A stretch of 43,132 nt of DNA from an uncultured Actinomycetes bacterium (GTDB lineage Bacteria > Actinomycetota > Acidimicrobiia > Acidimicrobiales > Ilumatobacteraceae): assembly GCA_903872155.1 (NCBI GenBank), contig CAIQJP010000083.1, positions 1 through 43,132 of the forward strand, written 5' to 3'. The notes beneath the pieces are model-generated. The model saw only the letters and a list, made by a program, of their open reading frames with translations. It did not search any database and had not been told where the DNA came from. Position 1 is the stretch's first letter, and each line of letters starts with the position of its first letter. This document shows positions 26,116 to 33,979 of this stretch, in pieces. Position numbers and translations under genes: made by a program.

Positions 26116-26913
26116 ATGCCCGTACTTCAAAACAATGGTCAAGTCATCGGATATGGCGTTGCCGGCGCCCCACTCGGAACTGCCGGATTACCAGTGCTTC
26201 TATTTCATGGCACGACGATGAATCGGACGGCTTGGGATTTCGTCATCGGATCGATGCCGACCGAGCGAACCTACATTCAAGTTGAGTTTCCGGGTTCGGG
26301 CGAATCAGCGATGCCCACAGCACCACTTTCAGTTGAAGGATTAGTCAGTGATGCTCTTGCGGTTTTAGATGAACTCAAAGTTGATCGCTTCCATGTCGCT
26401 GGCTACTCACTCGGCGCTGTCATCGCTGCTGCAACTGCGGCCACAGTTCCATCGCGCACAGTCAGTGCCACCATGCTCTGTGGATGGGCAACATCTGATG
26501 CCCGCATGCGATTGACCTTTGATCTCTGGAAGCGGCTCATCAACATTGGTCCTGATCTGTTTATGCGTTACGCACTTGTTGATGGCTTTACAGCCGACGC
26601 CTTAACCGGAATTGAACCCATGGTTGAGGCCATGATTGGAATGACTGCCGACAGCGTGGCACCAGGTTCAATCGCTCATCTTAATCTCGACGCCATTGTT
26701 GATATTGCTCCGCTGCTTGCCAACATCACGGCACCAAGCCTGGTGATTAGCGGCGCCCAAGACCGTTGGGTTGACCCGTCCCATGGACATGCCTTGTCAG
26801 CAGGAATTACGAATTCAACATTCCGCACATTGCCAGCTGGCCATCTCGTCATTCAAGAACAAGCGGCTGATGTCGCTGCCCTTTTGCATGAACACCTCGT
26901 TGCCCACAGCTAG
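26116..26913 (+). CDS. Alpha/beta-fold hydrolase
   Basis: The 265-residue protein has a full alpha/beta hydrolase set: oxyanion HGTTMNRTAW (about 31-40), nucleophile elbow GYSLG with Ser98, acid Asp216 in GAQDRWVDPSHG, and His243 in LPAGHLVIQ. The cap region contains no substrate-specific motif I recognise; esterases, lactonases and C-C hydrolases share this pattern. The start is ATG 26116 with CACAGT six bases before it, a variant of the leaderless signal. A thioesterase gene follows 17 bases later, which may mean a shared catabolic unit. Confidence 0.85.
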   Translation: MPVLQNNGQVIGYGVAGAPLGTAGLPVLLFHGTTMNRTAWDFVIGSMPTERTYIQVEFPGSGESAMPTAPLSVEGLVSDALAVLDELKVDRFHVAGYSLGAVIAAATAATVPSRTVSATMLCGWATSDARMRLTFDLWKRLINIGPDLFMRYALVDGFTADALTGIEPMVEAMIGMTADSVAPGSIAHLNLDAIVDIAPLLANITAPSLVISGAQDRWVDPSHGHALSAGITNSTFRTLPAGHLVIQEQAADVAALLHEHLVAHS

Positions 26914-26930
26914 AAGCCACGTTGAACGAC

Positions 26931-27395
26931 ATGTACCCGCGCGCCGAAGAATTCGTGAAACTGACGCCTGAAGTCAACGACCGTTGGAAAAACTTTGGTC
27001 AATGGGACCGAACCTATTTCCCGAAGTTAGTTGGTCTTTTCGTTGAAGAGATTCGTATTGGTTATTGCCGAATGGCTTTGCCATTTCGCGACGAGCTTGA
27101 GCAACCGATGGGCGTCGTTCACGGGGGAGCTATCGCCACGCTGATCGACGCGTCGGTTGTTCCGGCAATTGGGAGCGCGTATGACAACACAGTTGGATAC
27201 TCAACTGTTGATTTACATGTGCAGTACCACAATGCCTTAGTGAAAGAAGATGCGATCGCCGAAGGTTGGGTCACTAAACGTGGACGCTCGGTGGTCTTTT
27301 GTGAATCCGAGGTTTTTGGTCGTACGAGTGGCAAACGGATTGCCAGGGGCTACATGACCTACAACATTTCAACTGTGCGGCCGATGACTCTGTAG
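26931..27395 (+). CDS. PaaI-type hotdog-fold thioesterase
   Basis: The 154-residue protein has the PaaI/hotdog signature PMGVVHGGAIATLIDASVVPA, where HGG precedes the long central helix, followed by strands VDLHVQYHNAL and GRSVVFCESEVF. Such proteins hydrolyse acyl- or aryl-CoA thioesters; the substrate cannot be read from sequence. I start at ATG 26931; a TTG nine bases earlier is the alternative. It lies 17 bases after the alpha/beta hydrolase and converges on the serine hydrolase with a 17-base gap. Confidence 0.85.
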   Translation: MYPRAEEFVKLTPEVNDRWKNFGQWDRTYFPKLVGLFVEEIRIGYCRMALPFRDELEQPMGVVHGGAIATLIDASVVPAIGSAYDNTVGYSTVDLHVQYHNALVKEDAIAEGWVTKRGRSVVFCESEVFGRTSGKRIARGYMTYNISTVRPMTL

Positions 27396-27412
27396 GACCA
27401 ACGCATTGGCGC

Positions 27413-28681
27413 TTACGGAGCGATGGTCGTCGTCGCAGCCACGCCAGTTCGGGCGGCCAAAACTGCATCGTTGATGGCAACAATTAGCTCATCTGTTTCT
27501 TTTGGTGTTGCACCATTGACAAGCACGCAGACCACCAAACCATCGGGACGATGCACCACCATCGCATGCACGTTTTCGATGCTTCCCGAATGACCCCATT
27601 CGCCACTCACAAAAAGTCGCAAACCTAGTCCGTAATCCCATAGCGGATCAGCTGGAACTGGAGTCGCGGGCACCTTCATCAGATCTAACAGTTCACGACT
27701 CACCAAGTGTTGTGTTGGAGAATCTGGATTTAGCGAATCCAACAATTTGGTGACATCACTCGCCGTCGCCACCCATGCGCCTGCCGCACCTAGTTGTTCC
27801 ATGTACGTGCGACCGCCAGATACCGCATGCAACGCATCGCTCGGTCCGAACTCGTACGTGCCGACCATGCGAAATGATTGAAGGCCCAAAGGAGCGAGCA
27901 CGAGTTGTTTTGCTGCATCTTGATACGCCAGGCCCGTCACTAGTTCAATCGCTTTGCCGAGCAAAATGTAATTCACGTTGCTGTACTTGTAAGTCGAACC
28001 AGGTTGGGTCGCGAGAGATTGGCCCAAAACTTCGGTCAACATTCCCATCTGGTCGTATGAACCAACATCAAAAAAGATCTTCAAAAAGTTTGATATCCCC
28101 GATGTGTGGGAGAGCAGTTGTTTGACCGTGATCGAGCGAGCCCGTTCGTCGAAAAGTGTCAAGCCGATATTGTCTGCGATACGTCCAACAATCGGTTCAT
28201 CAAGTTGTAGCAATCCCTGATCAACGAGTTTCAAGACGGTTTCGGCAGTGACGATTTTACTGATGCTGGCAATGCGAAAACTTGAATCGACGTTCACTGG
28301 CCGTGACGACTTTGAACTCGATGCGGCAAAGGTATGAATCACTTGACCTTCAAAGATCACTGCAGCTGAAACATCCCGCGACTTTGCATCAATCGTGTGC
28401 AATTTGATCGCGGCGTCAAATAGATCAGTGTTCGGTAAAGGTTCTTGCGCTGGCGCGAAAGTCGTTGTAGCAACTGTGGTATTCGCCACGACTGTTGTTG
28501 TGGACGTCACTGAAGAAGCGGTAGTAGTCGTACTCGTGGTCGCAGATACCACCGTTACCGGAGGCATGGACGAACTAGTTGGAGGAGTGGACGATTCAGG
28601 AGCAGAGTTGTCGGTACCTGAACAAGCAGTCGCCATCGCGAGAACGAGAAGCGAACCCCAAAATTCAGATTTTCGAATCAT
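27413..28681 (-). CDS. Secreted serine hydrolase, beta-lactamase/D-Ala-D-Ala carboxypeptidase fold, probable lipoprotein
   Basis: This is a 422-residue class C beta-lactamase-like (PF00144) protein. It has a signal segment ending ATAC at Cys20 (imperfect lipobox), a Ser/Thr/Pro/Val-rich linker (about 22-80), the catalytic S139-I-S-K142 (SxxK), Y233-S-N235 (YxN), and a late HSG motif. Family members include esterases, peptidases and beta-lactamases, so resistance should not be assumed. ATG 28681 overlaps the stop of the preceding amidohydrolase as ATGA; the frame is open to 28810, but the signal peptide requires this start. It is the last gene of a three-gene unit. Confidence 0.87.
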   Translation of the reverse strand: MIRKSEFWGSLLVLAMATACSGTDNSAPESSTPPTSSSMPPVTVVSATTSTTTTASSVTSTTTVVANTTVATTTFAPAQEPLPNTDLFDAAIKLHTIDAKSRDVSAAVIFEGQVIHTFAASSSKSSRPVNVDSSFRIASISKIVTAETVLKLVDQGLLQLDEPIVGRIADNIGLTLFDERARSITVKQLLSHTSGISNFLKIFFDVGSYDQMGMLTEVLGQSLATQPGSTYKYSNVNYILLGKAIELVTGLAYQDAAKQLVLAPLGLQSFRMVGTYEFGPSDALHAVSGGRTYMEQLGAAGAWVATASDVTKLLDSLNPDSPTQHLVSRELLDLMKVPATPVPADPLWDYGLGLRLFVSGEWGHSGSIENVHAMVVHRPDGLVVCVLVNGATPKETDELIVAINDAVLAARTGVAATTTIAP

Positions 28682-29583
28682 CCTGGCAAATCGGAAAGAC
28701 CTAAGACGTTCAAAGCATTCTGTCGTAAGAACTTTGGCCACACGTCCTTTTTGAATGGCACATTGGGCATATCGCCCATGATGCGTTCGTAGGTGAGCCC
28801 CATCGGCCAATAGCCCGCATAAATGACTCGGTCAGAACCACGACTATTCGCGTAATCAATAATGCGGGGGTCGTAATGCTGGGGCGCAAAAGCACTCGTT
28901 GAGTAGTACAGATTTGGCCACTTCAGCATCAACTTCACGGCAAGTTCTGTCCATGGTTGACATCCGTGACGGGTCACGATTTTTAGTTCGGGGAAGTCGT
29001 AACACACGATGTCAAGAAGTTCGACGTGCTGACACATACTTGGAACGCGCGGTCCAGGTATGCCGGCGCAGATAAAAATCGGAATACCGAGCTCGGCGCA
29101 TACCGAATAGATCGGGTACCAACGAGCATGGTCGATCGGAACCTGCGGAGTGCAGCCGGCAGGAAATGTGCCAACAGCCTTCAAACCGAATTCTTCATAC
29201 AACCGACGAATCTTGCGAACTTCATCAACTCCGTTATTGGCGTCGGCACTGCACGAAGCAATGAAGCGCTCGGGGAACTGTTGCATCGCTCGAATTCCGG
29301 GCTCACCCTCAATACCGATCATTGAACGTTCAATGCCGAAGTGATCCATAGTGTTAATCGCAACTTCAACGGGATCAATGTCCTCGGTCAGAGCACTCGG
29401 AACATTTTGTTTAAAGAGATATTCCACGGGGAACATCGTCTCTTTACTTTCCTTGTCACGAATATTGCCGCGAAAAAACTCGTACAGGCGACGCGGGTCG
29501 GGATCGGGGAATCCCATCATGGTCTCAATAATGCCAAGACCACCTGGTCCGACCGCCGGCATCGTTGATTCTGTGAAGGCCAT
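28678..29583 (-). CDS. Amidohydrolase-2-family paralogue with degenerate metal site
   Basis: This 301-residue protein has the PF04909 (ACMSD-like) fold pattern, ending with FLRQNALNVLGL. The expected metal residues are largely absent: the N-terminal D-x-H-x-H region reads IIETMMG (19-24), the barrel His after strand 5 is Cys172 (IFICAGIPGPR), and the GSDxP Asp region reads AGYWP (Tyr258). Only His206 (TRHGCQPW) remains. It may be non-catalytic or use other chemistry. It begins one base after the stop of its catalytic-looking paralogue and overlaps the serine hydrolase start, so all three are co-translated. Confidence 0.8.
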   Translation of the reverse strand: MAFTESTMPAVGPGGLGIIETMMGFPDPDPRRLYEFFRGNIRDKESKETMFPVEYLFKQNVPSALTEDIDPVEVAINTMDHFGIERSMIGIEGEPGIRAMQQFPERFIASCSADANNGVDEVRKIRRLYEEFGLKAVGTFPAGCTPQVPIDHARWYPIYSVCAELGIPIFICAGIPGPRVPSMCQHVELLDIVCYDFPELKIVTRHGCQPWTELAVKLMLKWPNLYYSTSAFAPQHYDPRIIDYANSRGSDRVIYAGYWPMGLTYERIMGDMPNVPFKKDVWPKFLRQNALNVLGLSDLPG

Positions 29584-29584
29584 T

Positions 29585-30787
29585 TCAGAGTCCCAAGAAA
29601 TCTAAGACGTTATGGCGCATGATCTTTTCAATATCCGTTGCGCTAAATCCGTGAAGATCGTCGATGAAAGCAGTTGGAATTTCTAAACCTTCGGCGTGCG
29701 GATAGTCACTGCCAAACATCAGTCGTTCAACACCGATGGTTTCAGCTAACAGATGAATGTCATCTTCGTAAAACGGAGCGACCCAGACATGCTCACAGAA
29801 ATCTTCAACTGGATCCTTGCCAAACATAAAGGGTTGCTGGGCGTACGCCTTTTTGAATTTCTTGATGAGGTTCGGCACCCAATCGGCTCCGGCTTCAATC
29901 GATGACACGCGCAACTTGGGGTGACGGGTAAAGACACCGTGGCTCACGAGTACGGCGAACATGTCAAAAGGAGCGCGGTCACTGGTCATGACGCGCATCG
30001 GCGACGAACGGAATGCCTCAAATTCTCCAAAAGGTTCCCAGTCATCGATGTACTTGCCATAACCAGCATCACCCGAATGGAACGCGACAGAAACATTGGC
30101 TTCGGCTAGACGAGCCCAGAACGGATCAAAGACCTTGTCGCCAGGCGAGCGGGTTCCACCCGATGGATCGATTGCTGGCGATGTGCGCATGACGACGACC
30201 TTGACACCATTGGCGATTGCCCAATCGGCTTCCTTGACCGCCCACTCGGGATCGGCCAGCGTGATGTACGGCGCTCCGTAGACCATGTCTTGATACGCGA
30301 AGCCCCAATCGTCAAGCAACCAGCGATTGAACGCCGAGAAAGCAGCGCACAACGCTGCAGGATCGTCGCGCAACGACTCTTCCATGCCCACAGCCAAAGT
30401 AGGGAAGAACATCGCTCCAGATAGACCCTGTTCCTTCATCAGCGCAACGCGGGCGTCGCGATTGCGATAGGCGGGACTGATGGGATCAAGTTCGCCGAAT
30501 AGAGCGCGCATGTCACCACCTGAGACTCGGCCGCGGAAATAGGCGTCAAGTGCGCCAGGTTTCGACACTGGATTGAACGTGGGGTTCGGAATAAAGCGAT
30601 TGACTCGTCCGCCGACGAGGAGACGCTTCTTGCCATCTATCTCGGCCCACTGCATACAACGCTTAGCCATCTCACGCGGCATGTGACGAGTAAACGCGTC
30701 TTCAGCTTCGTAGTAATGGTTGTCAGCGTCAAAGGCCGCAAACCCAAGTTCTACTCGTTGATTTGTTTCAACTGCTGCAACTGCCAT
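29585..30787 (-). CDS. Amidohydrolase-2-family metal-dependent hydrolase/decarboxylase
   Basis: The 400-residue PF04909 protein keeps the family features: FDADNHYYEAEDAF at the N-terminus (the DxDxH...E variant common in mycobacterial members), VAFHSGDAGYG with the barrel His, SSIEAGADWVP, and a C-terminal LMFGSDYPHAEG with the metal Asp. Such enzymes decarboxylate or hydrolyse aromatic or cyclic acids, but the substrate is unknown. ATG 30787 has AGGAG six bases upstream, so I prefer it to the start at 30808. It heads the unit with the degenerate paralogue and the lipoprotein. Confidence 0.85.
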   Translation of the reverse strand: MAVAAVETNQRVELGFAAFDADNHYYEAEDAFTRHMPREMAKRCMQWAEIDGKKRLLVGGRVNRFIPNPTFNPVSKPGALDAYFRGRVSGGDMRALFGELDPISPAYRNRDARVALMKEQGLSGAMFFPTLAVGMEESLRDDPAALCAAFSAFNRWLLDDWGFAYQDMVYGAPYITLADPEWAVKEADWAIANGVKVVVMRTSPAIDPSGGTRSPGDKVFDPFWARLAEANVSVAFHSGDAGYGKYIDDWEPFGEFEAFRSSPMRVMTSDRAPFDMFAVLVSHGVFTRHPKLRVSSIEAGADWVPNLIKKFKKAYAQQPFMFGKDPVEDFCEHVWVAPFYEDDIHLLAETIGVERLMFGSDYPHAEGLEIPTAFIDDLHGFSATDIEKIMRHNVLDFLGL

Positions 30788-30884
30788 CACGGTCTCCTGA
30801 CGTAACACGAACTGGTCATCCCCACCGAGAACCGTAGTCCAGAGCCTGACTTATTCTGAACTCACAACGGCTACCGTTGTCACA
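30788..30884. promoter_or_regulatory. Divergent promoter region between amidohydrolase unit and SRAP gene
   Basis: This 97-base region serves both strands. Toward the amidohydrolase it has an AGGAG ribosome site (minus, ending 6 bases before ATG 30787) and a TACGGT that could be a -10 near 30830. Toward the SRAP gene it has TACCGT at 30872-30877. A perfect 7-3-7 inverted repeat at 30864-30880 covers that -10. Confidence 0.5.
30864..30880. promoter_or_regulatory. Perfect inverted repeat over the SRAP -10, candidate operator
   Basis: ACAACGG-CTA-CCGTTGT is a perfect 7-bp palindrome with a 3-base centre. It contains the TACCGT -10 candidate and ends 4 bases before the ATG, so a bound protein would block transcription. 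It does not match the actinobacterial LexA box form (GAAC-n4-GTTC). Confidence 0.5.
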
Positions 30885-31625
30885 ATGTGTGGACGTTTCA
30901 CCTCGCTGACACCACCCGAAGAACTCGCGGAGATTTTCTCGACAGCACCACTCAATCCGCAATTGTTTGACGATTTTCAGCCCAACTTCAATGTTCCGCC
31001 GACGACCCGAATTACCGCCGTCGCCCAAGATTCTCAAGGTGTCCGCAAACTTGGTCGTTTTCAATGGGGACTCGTCCCGAGTTGGGCTAAAGACACGTCA
31101 GGTAGCGCACGTTGCATTAATGCCCGCAGCGAGACCGTGCTCGAAAAGCCGTCGTTTCGAACGTCGGTGCCCGCGAAACGTTGCATTATTCCGATGGACG
31201 GTTTTTATGAATGGCAAACCATCGGGGTCACTGCTTCGTCACCGCCCAAACCCAAGCAACCCGTCTACGTGACTCGACGCAATCGTCAGCCCCTTGCCGT
31301 CGCAGGCTTATGGGCGTCGTGGCGCGACCGCAGTTTGGGCGACTCTGCACCGTGGCTACATACCTGCTGTGTCATCACAACTCAAGCCAATGAGACCATG
31401 TCGCCAATTCATGATCGAATGCCCGTCATCCTTGAAGAAGACGTTTGGGATGATTGGTTACATGTTGGCGGGGGCACACAGGAGCCAACACCGATGGCAC
31501 GAATCATTGAGTTGATGATTCCTGCCGATTCCTCAATTTTGATTCCGCAATGGGTCAGCACCGACGTCAACGCTGTTCGCAATAACCGTCCCGACCTCAT
31601 TGCACCGATCAAAATCGGTGACTAG
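30885..31625 (+). CDS. SRAP-domain protein (YedK/HMCES), abasic-site DNA-protein crosslinker
   Basis: SRAP proteins bind abasic sites in single-stranded DNA covalently through Cys2 and shield them. The 246-residue product keeps all known catalytic residues: Cys2 exposed after Met removal (MCGRFTS), INARSET (Asn), MDGFYEW (Glu) and SPIHDRMPVIL (His). The length is normal. The TACCGT -10 ends 7 bases before the ATG, so the transcript should be leaderless and start with the MCGRF codons. It converges with the HIT gene with no gap. Confidence 0.94.
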   Translation: MCGRFTSLTPPEELAEIFSTAPLNPQLFDDFQPNFNVPPTTRITAVAQDSQGVRKLGRFQWGLVPSWAKDTSGSARCINARSETVLEKPSFRTSVPAKRCIIPMDGFYEWQTIGVTASSPPKPKQPVYVTRRNRQPLAVAGLWASWRDRSLGDSAPWLHTCCVITTQANETMSPIHDRMPVILEEDVWDDWLHVGGGTQEPTPMARIIELMIPADSSILIPQWVSTDVNAVRNNRPDLIAPIKIGD

Positions 31626-32045
31626 TCACACAACCTGGGTATGGCCAGCGGCACGTAAAGCCACCCGAATTTTCTCTGCTGAATCTTCAAGCGATTCACG
31701 ATCCACAGTCATTGCTGCATTCGCAAACGACAGTTGCGACATATCCATCGTGGGAATCACATGAATGTGTGTATGGGGGACTTCGTAGCCGGCGATAATC
31801 ACGCCAACGCGATCACAGCCAAAAGCCTTTCGCTGAGCGACACCAATAATGCGCGTGACCGTAAACAAATGGTCGGCGAGTTCGGGGCTGGCATCGACCC
31901 AGTGGTCGACTTCTTCGCGGGGTACGACAAGTGCATGACCATATGCCATCGGGTTGATCGACATAAAGACGACACATTGATCGTCTTTCCAAATAAAGGT
32001 TCCCGGAATCTGACCTTCAATAATGCGCGTGAAAATTGTCGGCAT
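31626..32045 (-). CDS. HIT-family nucleotide hydrolase/transferase
   Basis: This 139-residue protein has the HIT triad HTHIHVIP (HxHxH) near the C-terminal half and the N-terminal CVVFMSINPMAYGHALVVPRE stretch (shortened) typical of HinT/Hit branches. Such proteins cleave nucleotide phosphoramidates or similar; the exact substrate is unknown. Its ATG shares a base with the SDR stop (TAATG), so the two form an operon on the minus strand. Confidence 0.92.
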   Translation of the reverse strand: MPTIFTRIIEGQIPGTFIWKDDQCVVFMSINPMAYGHALVVPREEVDHWVDASPELADHLFTVTRIIGVAQRKAFGCDRVGVIIAGYEVPHTHIHVIPTMDMSQLSFANAAMTVDRESLEDSAEKIRVALRAAGHTQVV

Positions 32046-32857
32046 TACACCCAGCCTCCCGAAACAGGAAAGACATCACCGATGCAATACGAGGATTCAG
32101 GACCTGCCAAGAATCGCACCACTTGTGCGAGTTCTTCTGCCTGAGCCAAACGCCCAATGGGAGTCTGCATACGAATACCCATACGTGTCATTTCATCAAA
32201 TGCATCAAGAAGAGGAGTGTCAACCCATCCTGGACACACGGCATTGATACGAATTCCAAATGGAGCAACCTCTTGAGCGGTTGATTTTGTGAATGCGATA
32301 ATGCCCGCTTTGGCTGCGCTGTAATGCGGGGCACCAGCAGCTGGTCGTAATCCCATGATTGAAGAAATATTGACGATCGAACCCGAACGTTGAGGGGTCA
32401 TATGGCGAAGCGCAGCACGCGTTCCGTAAAACGTCCCATATAGATGAATCTTGATCATGCGATCCCATTGCTCATCGCTCAAGTCAACTGTGTAGTTACC
32501 TGGTTCAAGTTCGTCGTATTTGCCTTCCATGCGCTTCATCTGATTCGCCATGTTGATGTCAGTTTTCATCTCATTGCGAGGTGGGGCAATACCGGCGTTG
32601 TTGATCAGGACGTCGATACGACCGTGATGAGCGACAACTCGATCAATCGCGGCATCAAACGATTTTGAGTCGGCAACATCGAAAATTGCGGCCTCGCCCG
32701 ATACCTCATCGGCGACTAACCCGGCTGCTGCTTCATTGACATCGTTGACCACCACGTGGGCGCCGTCGGCCGCAAGGCGGCGCGAAAAGGCTGCTCCCAT
32801 CCCGGAGCCGCCGCCAGTGACAACGACAATTTTTCCTTCAAGCGATCCTGTATCCAT
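32045..32857 (-). CDS. Short-chain dehydrogenase/reductase
   Basis: The 270-residue classical SDR has the cofactor motif TGGGSGMG, NNAGIAPP, the catalytic Ser in NISSIMG, and YSAAKAG with the Tyr and Lys, plus PGWVDTPL after the active site. A stretch of roughly 20 residues (about 95-115, Met/Lys/Glu rich) between NNAG and the helix that follows is longer than in the simplest SDRs and may touch the substrate. Cofactor preference is probably NAD, from the Asp in VVVNDVNE. ATG 32857 has TAGTGT six bases upstream. The HIT gene follows in the same unit. Confidence 0.92.
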   Translation of the reverse strand: MDTGSLEGKIVVVTGGGSGMGAAFSRRLAADGAHVVVNDVNEAAAGLVADEVSGEAAIFDVADSKSFDAAIDRVVAHHGRIDVLINNAGIAPPRNEMKTDINMANQMKRMEGKYDELEPGNYTVDLSDEQWDRMIKIHLYGTFYGTRAALRHMTPQRSGSIVNISSIMGLRPAAGAPHYSAAKAGIIAFTKSTAQEVAPFGIRINAVCPGWVDTPLLDAFDEMTRMGIRMQTPIGRLAQAEELAQVVRFLAGPESSYCIGDVFPVSGGWV

Positions 32858-32863
32858 ACGGCG

Positions 32864-32869
32864 ACACTA
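32864..32869 (-). promoter_or_regulatory. Candidate -10 (TAGTGT) for SDR-HIT, leaderless
   Basis: On the minus strand TAGTGT ends 6 bases before ATG 32857, in an 87-base divergent region shared with the pgsA-like gene. Confidence 0.55.
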
Positions 32870-32931
32870 TTTCACTTTGAGTCGTCCCCCTGAAACGAGA
32901 CGGGACGAGTTAACCATGTTGCACCAAGAAC

Positions 32932-32937
32932 TAAGGT
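32932..32937 (+). promoter_or_regulatory. Candidate -10 (TAAGGT) for the pgsA-like gene, leaderless
   Basis: TAAGGT ends 7 bases before ATG 32945. The overlapping GTG at 32936 lies inside the box and is therefore an unlikely start. Confidence 0.5.
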
Positions 32938-32944
32938 GACAGGT

Positions 32945-33559
32945 ATGGAGAACCCTTCGGAATCCTCAGGCGGCACAGCGACAGATTCAGGAGAGCGCGT
33001 CTGGGGTTTGTGGACGTGGCCCAATCTCATTACGTTGATCCGGTTGTGTTGCCTACCCATCTTTCTTTGGCTGCTCCTTGGGCGAGACGACCGTGCCGCT
33101 GCGGCTTGGATCTTGCTGGGCCTTGGTGCCACCGACTGGGTCGATGGCTGGGTCGCTCGCCGCTTTCACCAGGTCAGCGAGTTTGGCAAAATGTTCGACC
33201 CGACTGCCGACCGTTTGCTCTTTATCGTCGGTTTAGTGGCGATCATGATTGATGGCTCAGCCCCGTTGTGGTTCTGCCTGTTGGTTTTTGTCCGCGAAGT
33301 TTTGTTTGGTGGCACCGTGGCCATCCTCACGCTTTTCTTTAAAATGGAGCGCTTTGACGTCACCTATCTCGGCAAGTGGGCCACGTTCCTTCTGATGGGG
33401 GTATTCCCAGCCTTTGTCATGAGCGCGAGCGGTATTCGATTCCATGAATTTTTTGCTGCCGCGGCATGGGTCGCGGGTCCGATTGGGCTGGCTCTGAGCT
33501 ACTACACCGCATGGCTGTACATCCCAACAATCCGCGCCAACATCAAACAAAGCCGTTGA
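32945..33559 (+). CDS. CDP-alcohol phosphatidyltransferase (PgsA-like)
   Basis: This membrane enzyme joins a CDP-diacylglycerol lipid to an alcohol phosphate, most likely glycerol-3-phosphate. The 204-residue product contains the complete family motif between D64 and D89: D64-x2-D67-G-x2-A-R72-x8-G81-x3-D85-x3-D89. The rest is mainly membrane helices. A pgsA paralogue (pgsA2, Rv1822) also lies just before gcvH in M. tuberculosis, so position supports PgsA type, but the alcohol is not provable. ATG 32945 is chosen from the TAAGGT spacing. Confidence 0.88.
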   Translation: MENPSESSGGTATDSGERVWGLWTWPNLITLIRLCCLPIFLWLLLGRDDRAAAAWILLGLGATDWVDGWVARRFHQVSEFGKMFDPTADRLLFIVGLVAIMIDGSAPLWFCLLVFVREVLFGGTVAILTLFFKMERFDVTYLGKWATFLLMGVFPAFVMSASGIRFHEFFAAAAWVAGPIGLALSYYTAWLYIPTIRANIKQSR

Positions 33560-33582
33560 TAATTTTGCCAGCCGTTCGCCTC

Positions 33583-33588
33583 TAGAAT
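33583..33588 (+). promoter_or_regulatory. Candidate -10 (TAGAAT) for gcvH, leaderless
   Basis: TAGAAT, close to consensus, ends 6 bases before ATG 33595, in a 35-base gap. TTGATA further up is 21 bases away, too far for a standard -35. Confidence 0.6.
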
Positions 33589-33594
33589 GTCCAT

Positions 33595-33975
33595 ATGAAC
33601 GTGCCTGGCGAACTGTTGTATTCCAAAGATCATGAGTGGGTGCAACTCACCGGAACAACCGCCCGCATCGGAATTACTGACTTCGCGCAAGACGCCTTAG
33701 GCGATGTTGTTTTTGTTCAGGCCCCAACCGTTGGCACGACTGTCAACTCGGGAGACTCGATCAGTGAAGTCGAATCAACAAAATCAGTTTCTGATATTTA
33801 CGCTCCCGTGACTGGAGTCGTCTCACGAGCGAATGACGCACTCGACGCCGACCCGAGCCTCATTAACTCTGAACCGTATGGCGACGGTTGGATTTGTGAG
33901 ATCGAAGTTTCAGCCAATCTCGATACATCGCACCTTTTATCGGCATCGGCATACTCCGAATTTGTGGCAGGCTGA
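33595..33975 (+). CDS. gcvH: Glycine cleavage system H protein
   Basis: GcvH carries the aminomethyl group on a lipoyl-Lys between GcvP, GcvT and the lipoamide dehydrogenase. The 126-residue protein has SKDHEWVQL, TARIGITDFAQDALGDVVFV, and the lipoylation site VESTKSVSDIYAPVTG with its Lys. It looks complete. It begins the gcvH-garA-merR run; garA follows after 4 bases. No riboswitch precedes it, unlike gcvP. Confidence 0.96.
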   Translation: MNVPGELLYSKDHEWVQLTGTTARIGITDFAQDALGDVVFVQAPTVGTTVNSGDSISEVESTKSVSDIYAPVTGVVSRANDALDADPSLINSEPYGDGWICEIEVSANLDTSHLLSASAYSEFVAG

Positions 33976-33979
33976 CGAG

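Noticed and set aside
27413-28681. Antibiotic-resistance beta-lactamase
   Set aside because: SxxK, YxN and HSG are shared by many esterases and peptidases of the same fold; nothing points to beta-lactam hydrolysis.
28682-28810. Upstream extension of the serine hydrolase frame
   Set aside because: It lies inside the amidohydrolase coding region and would bury the signal peptide; ATGA overlap gives a natural start.
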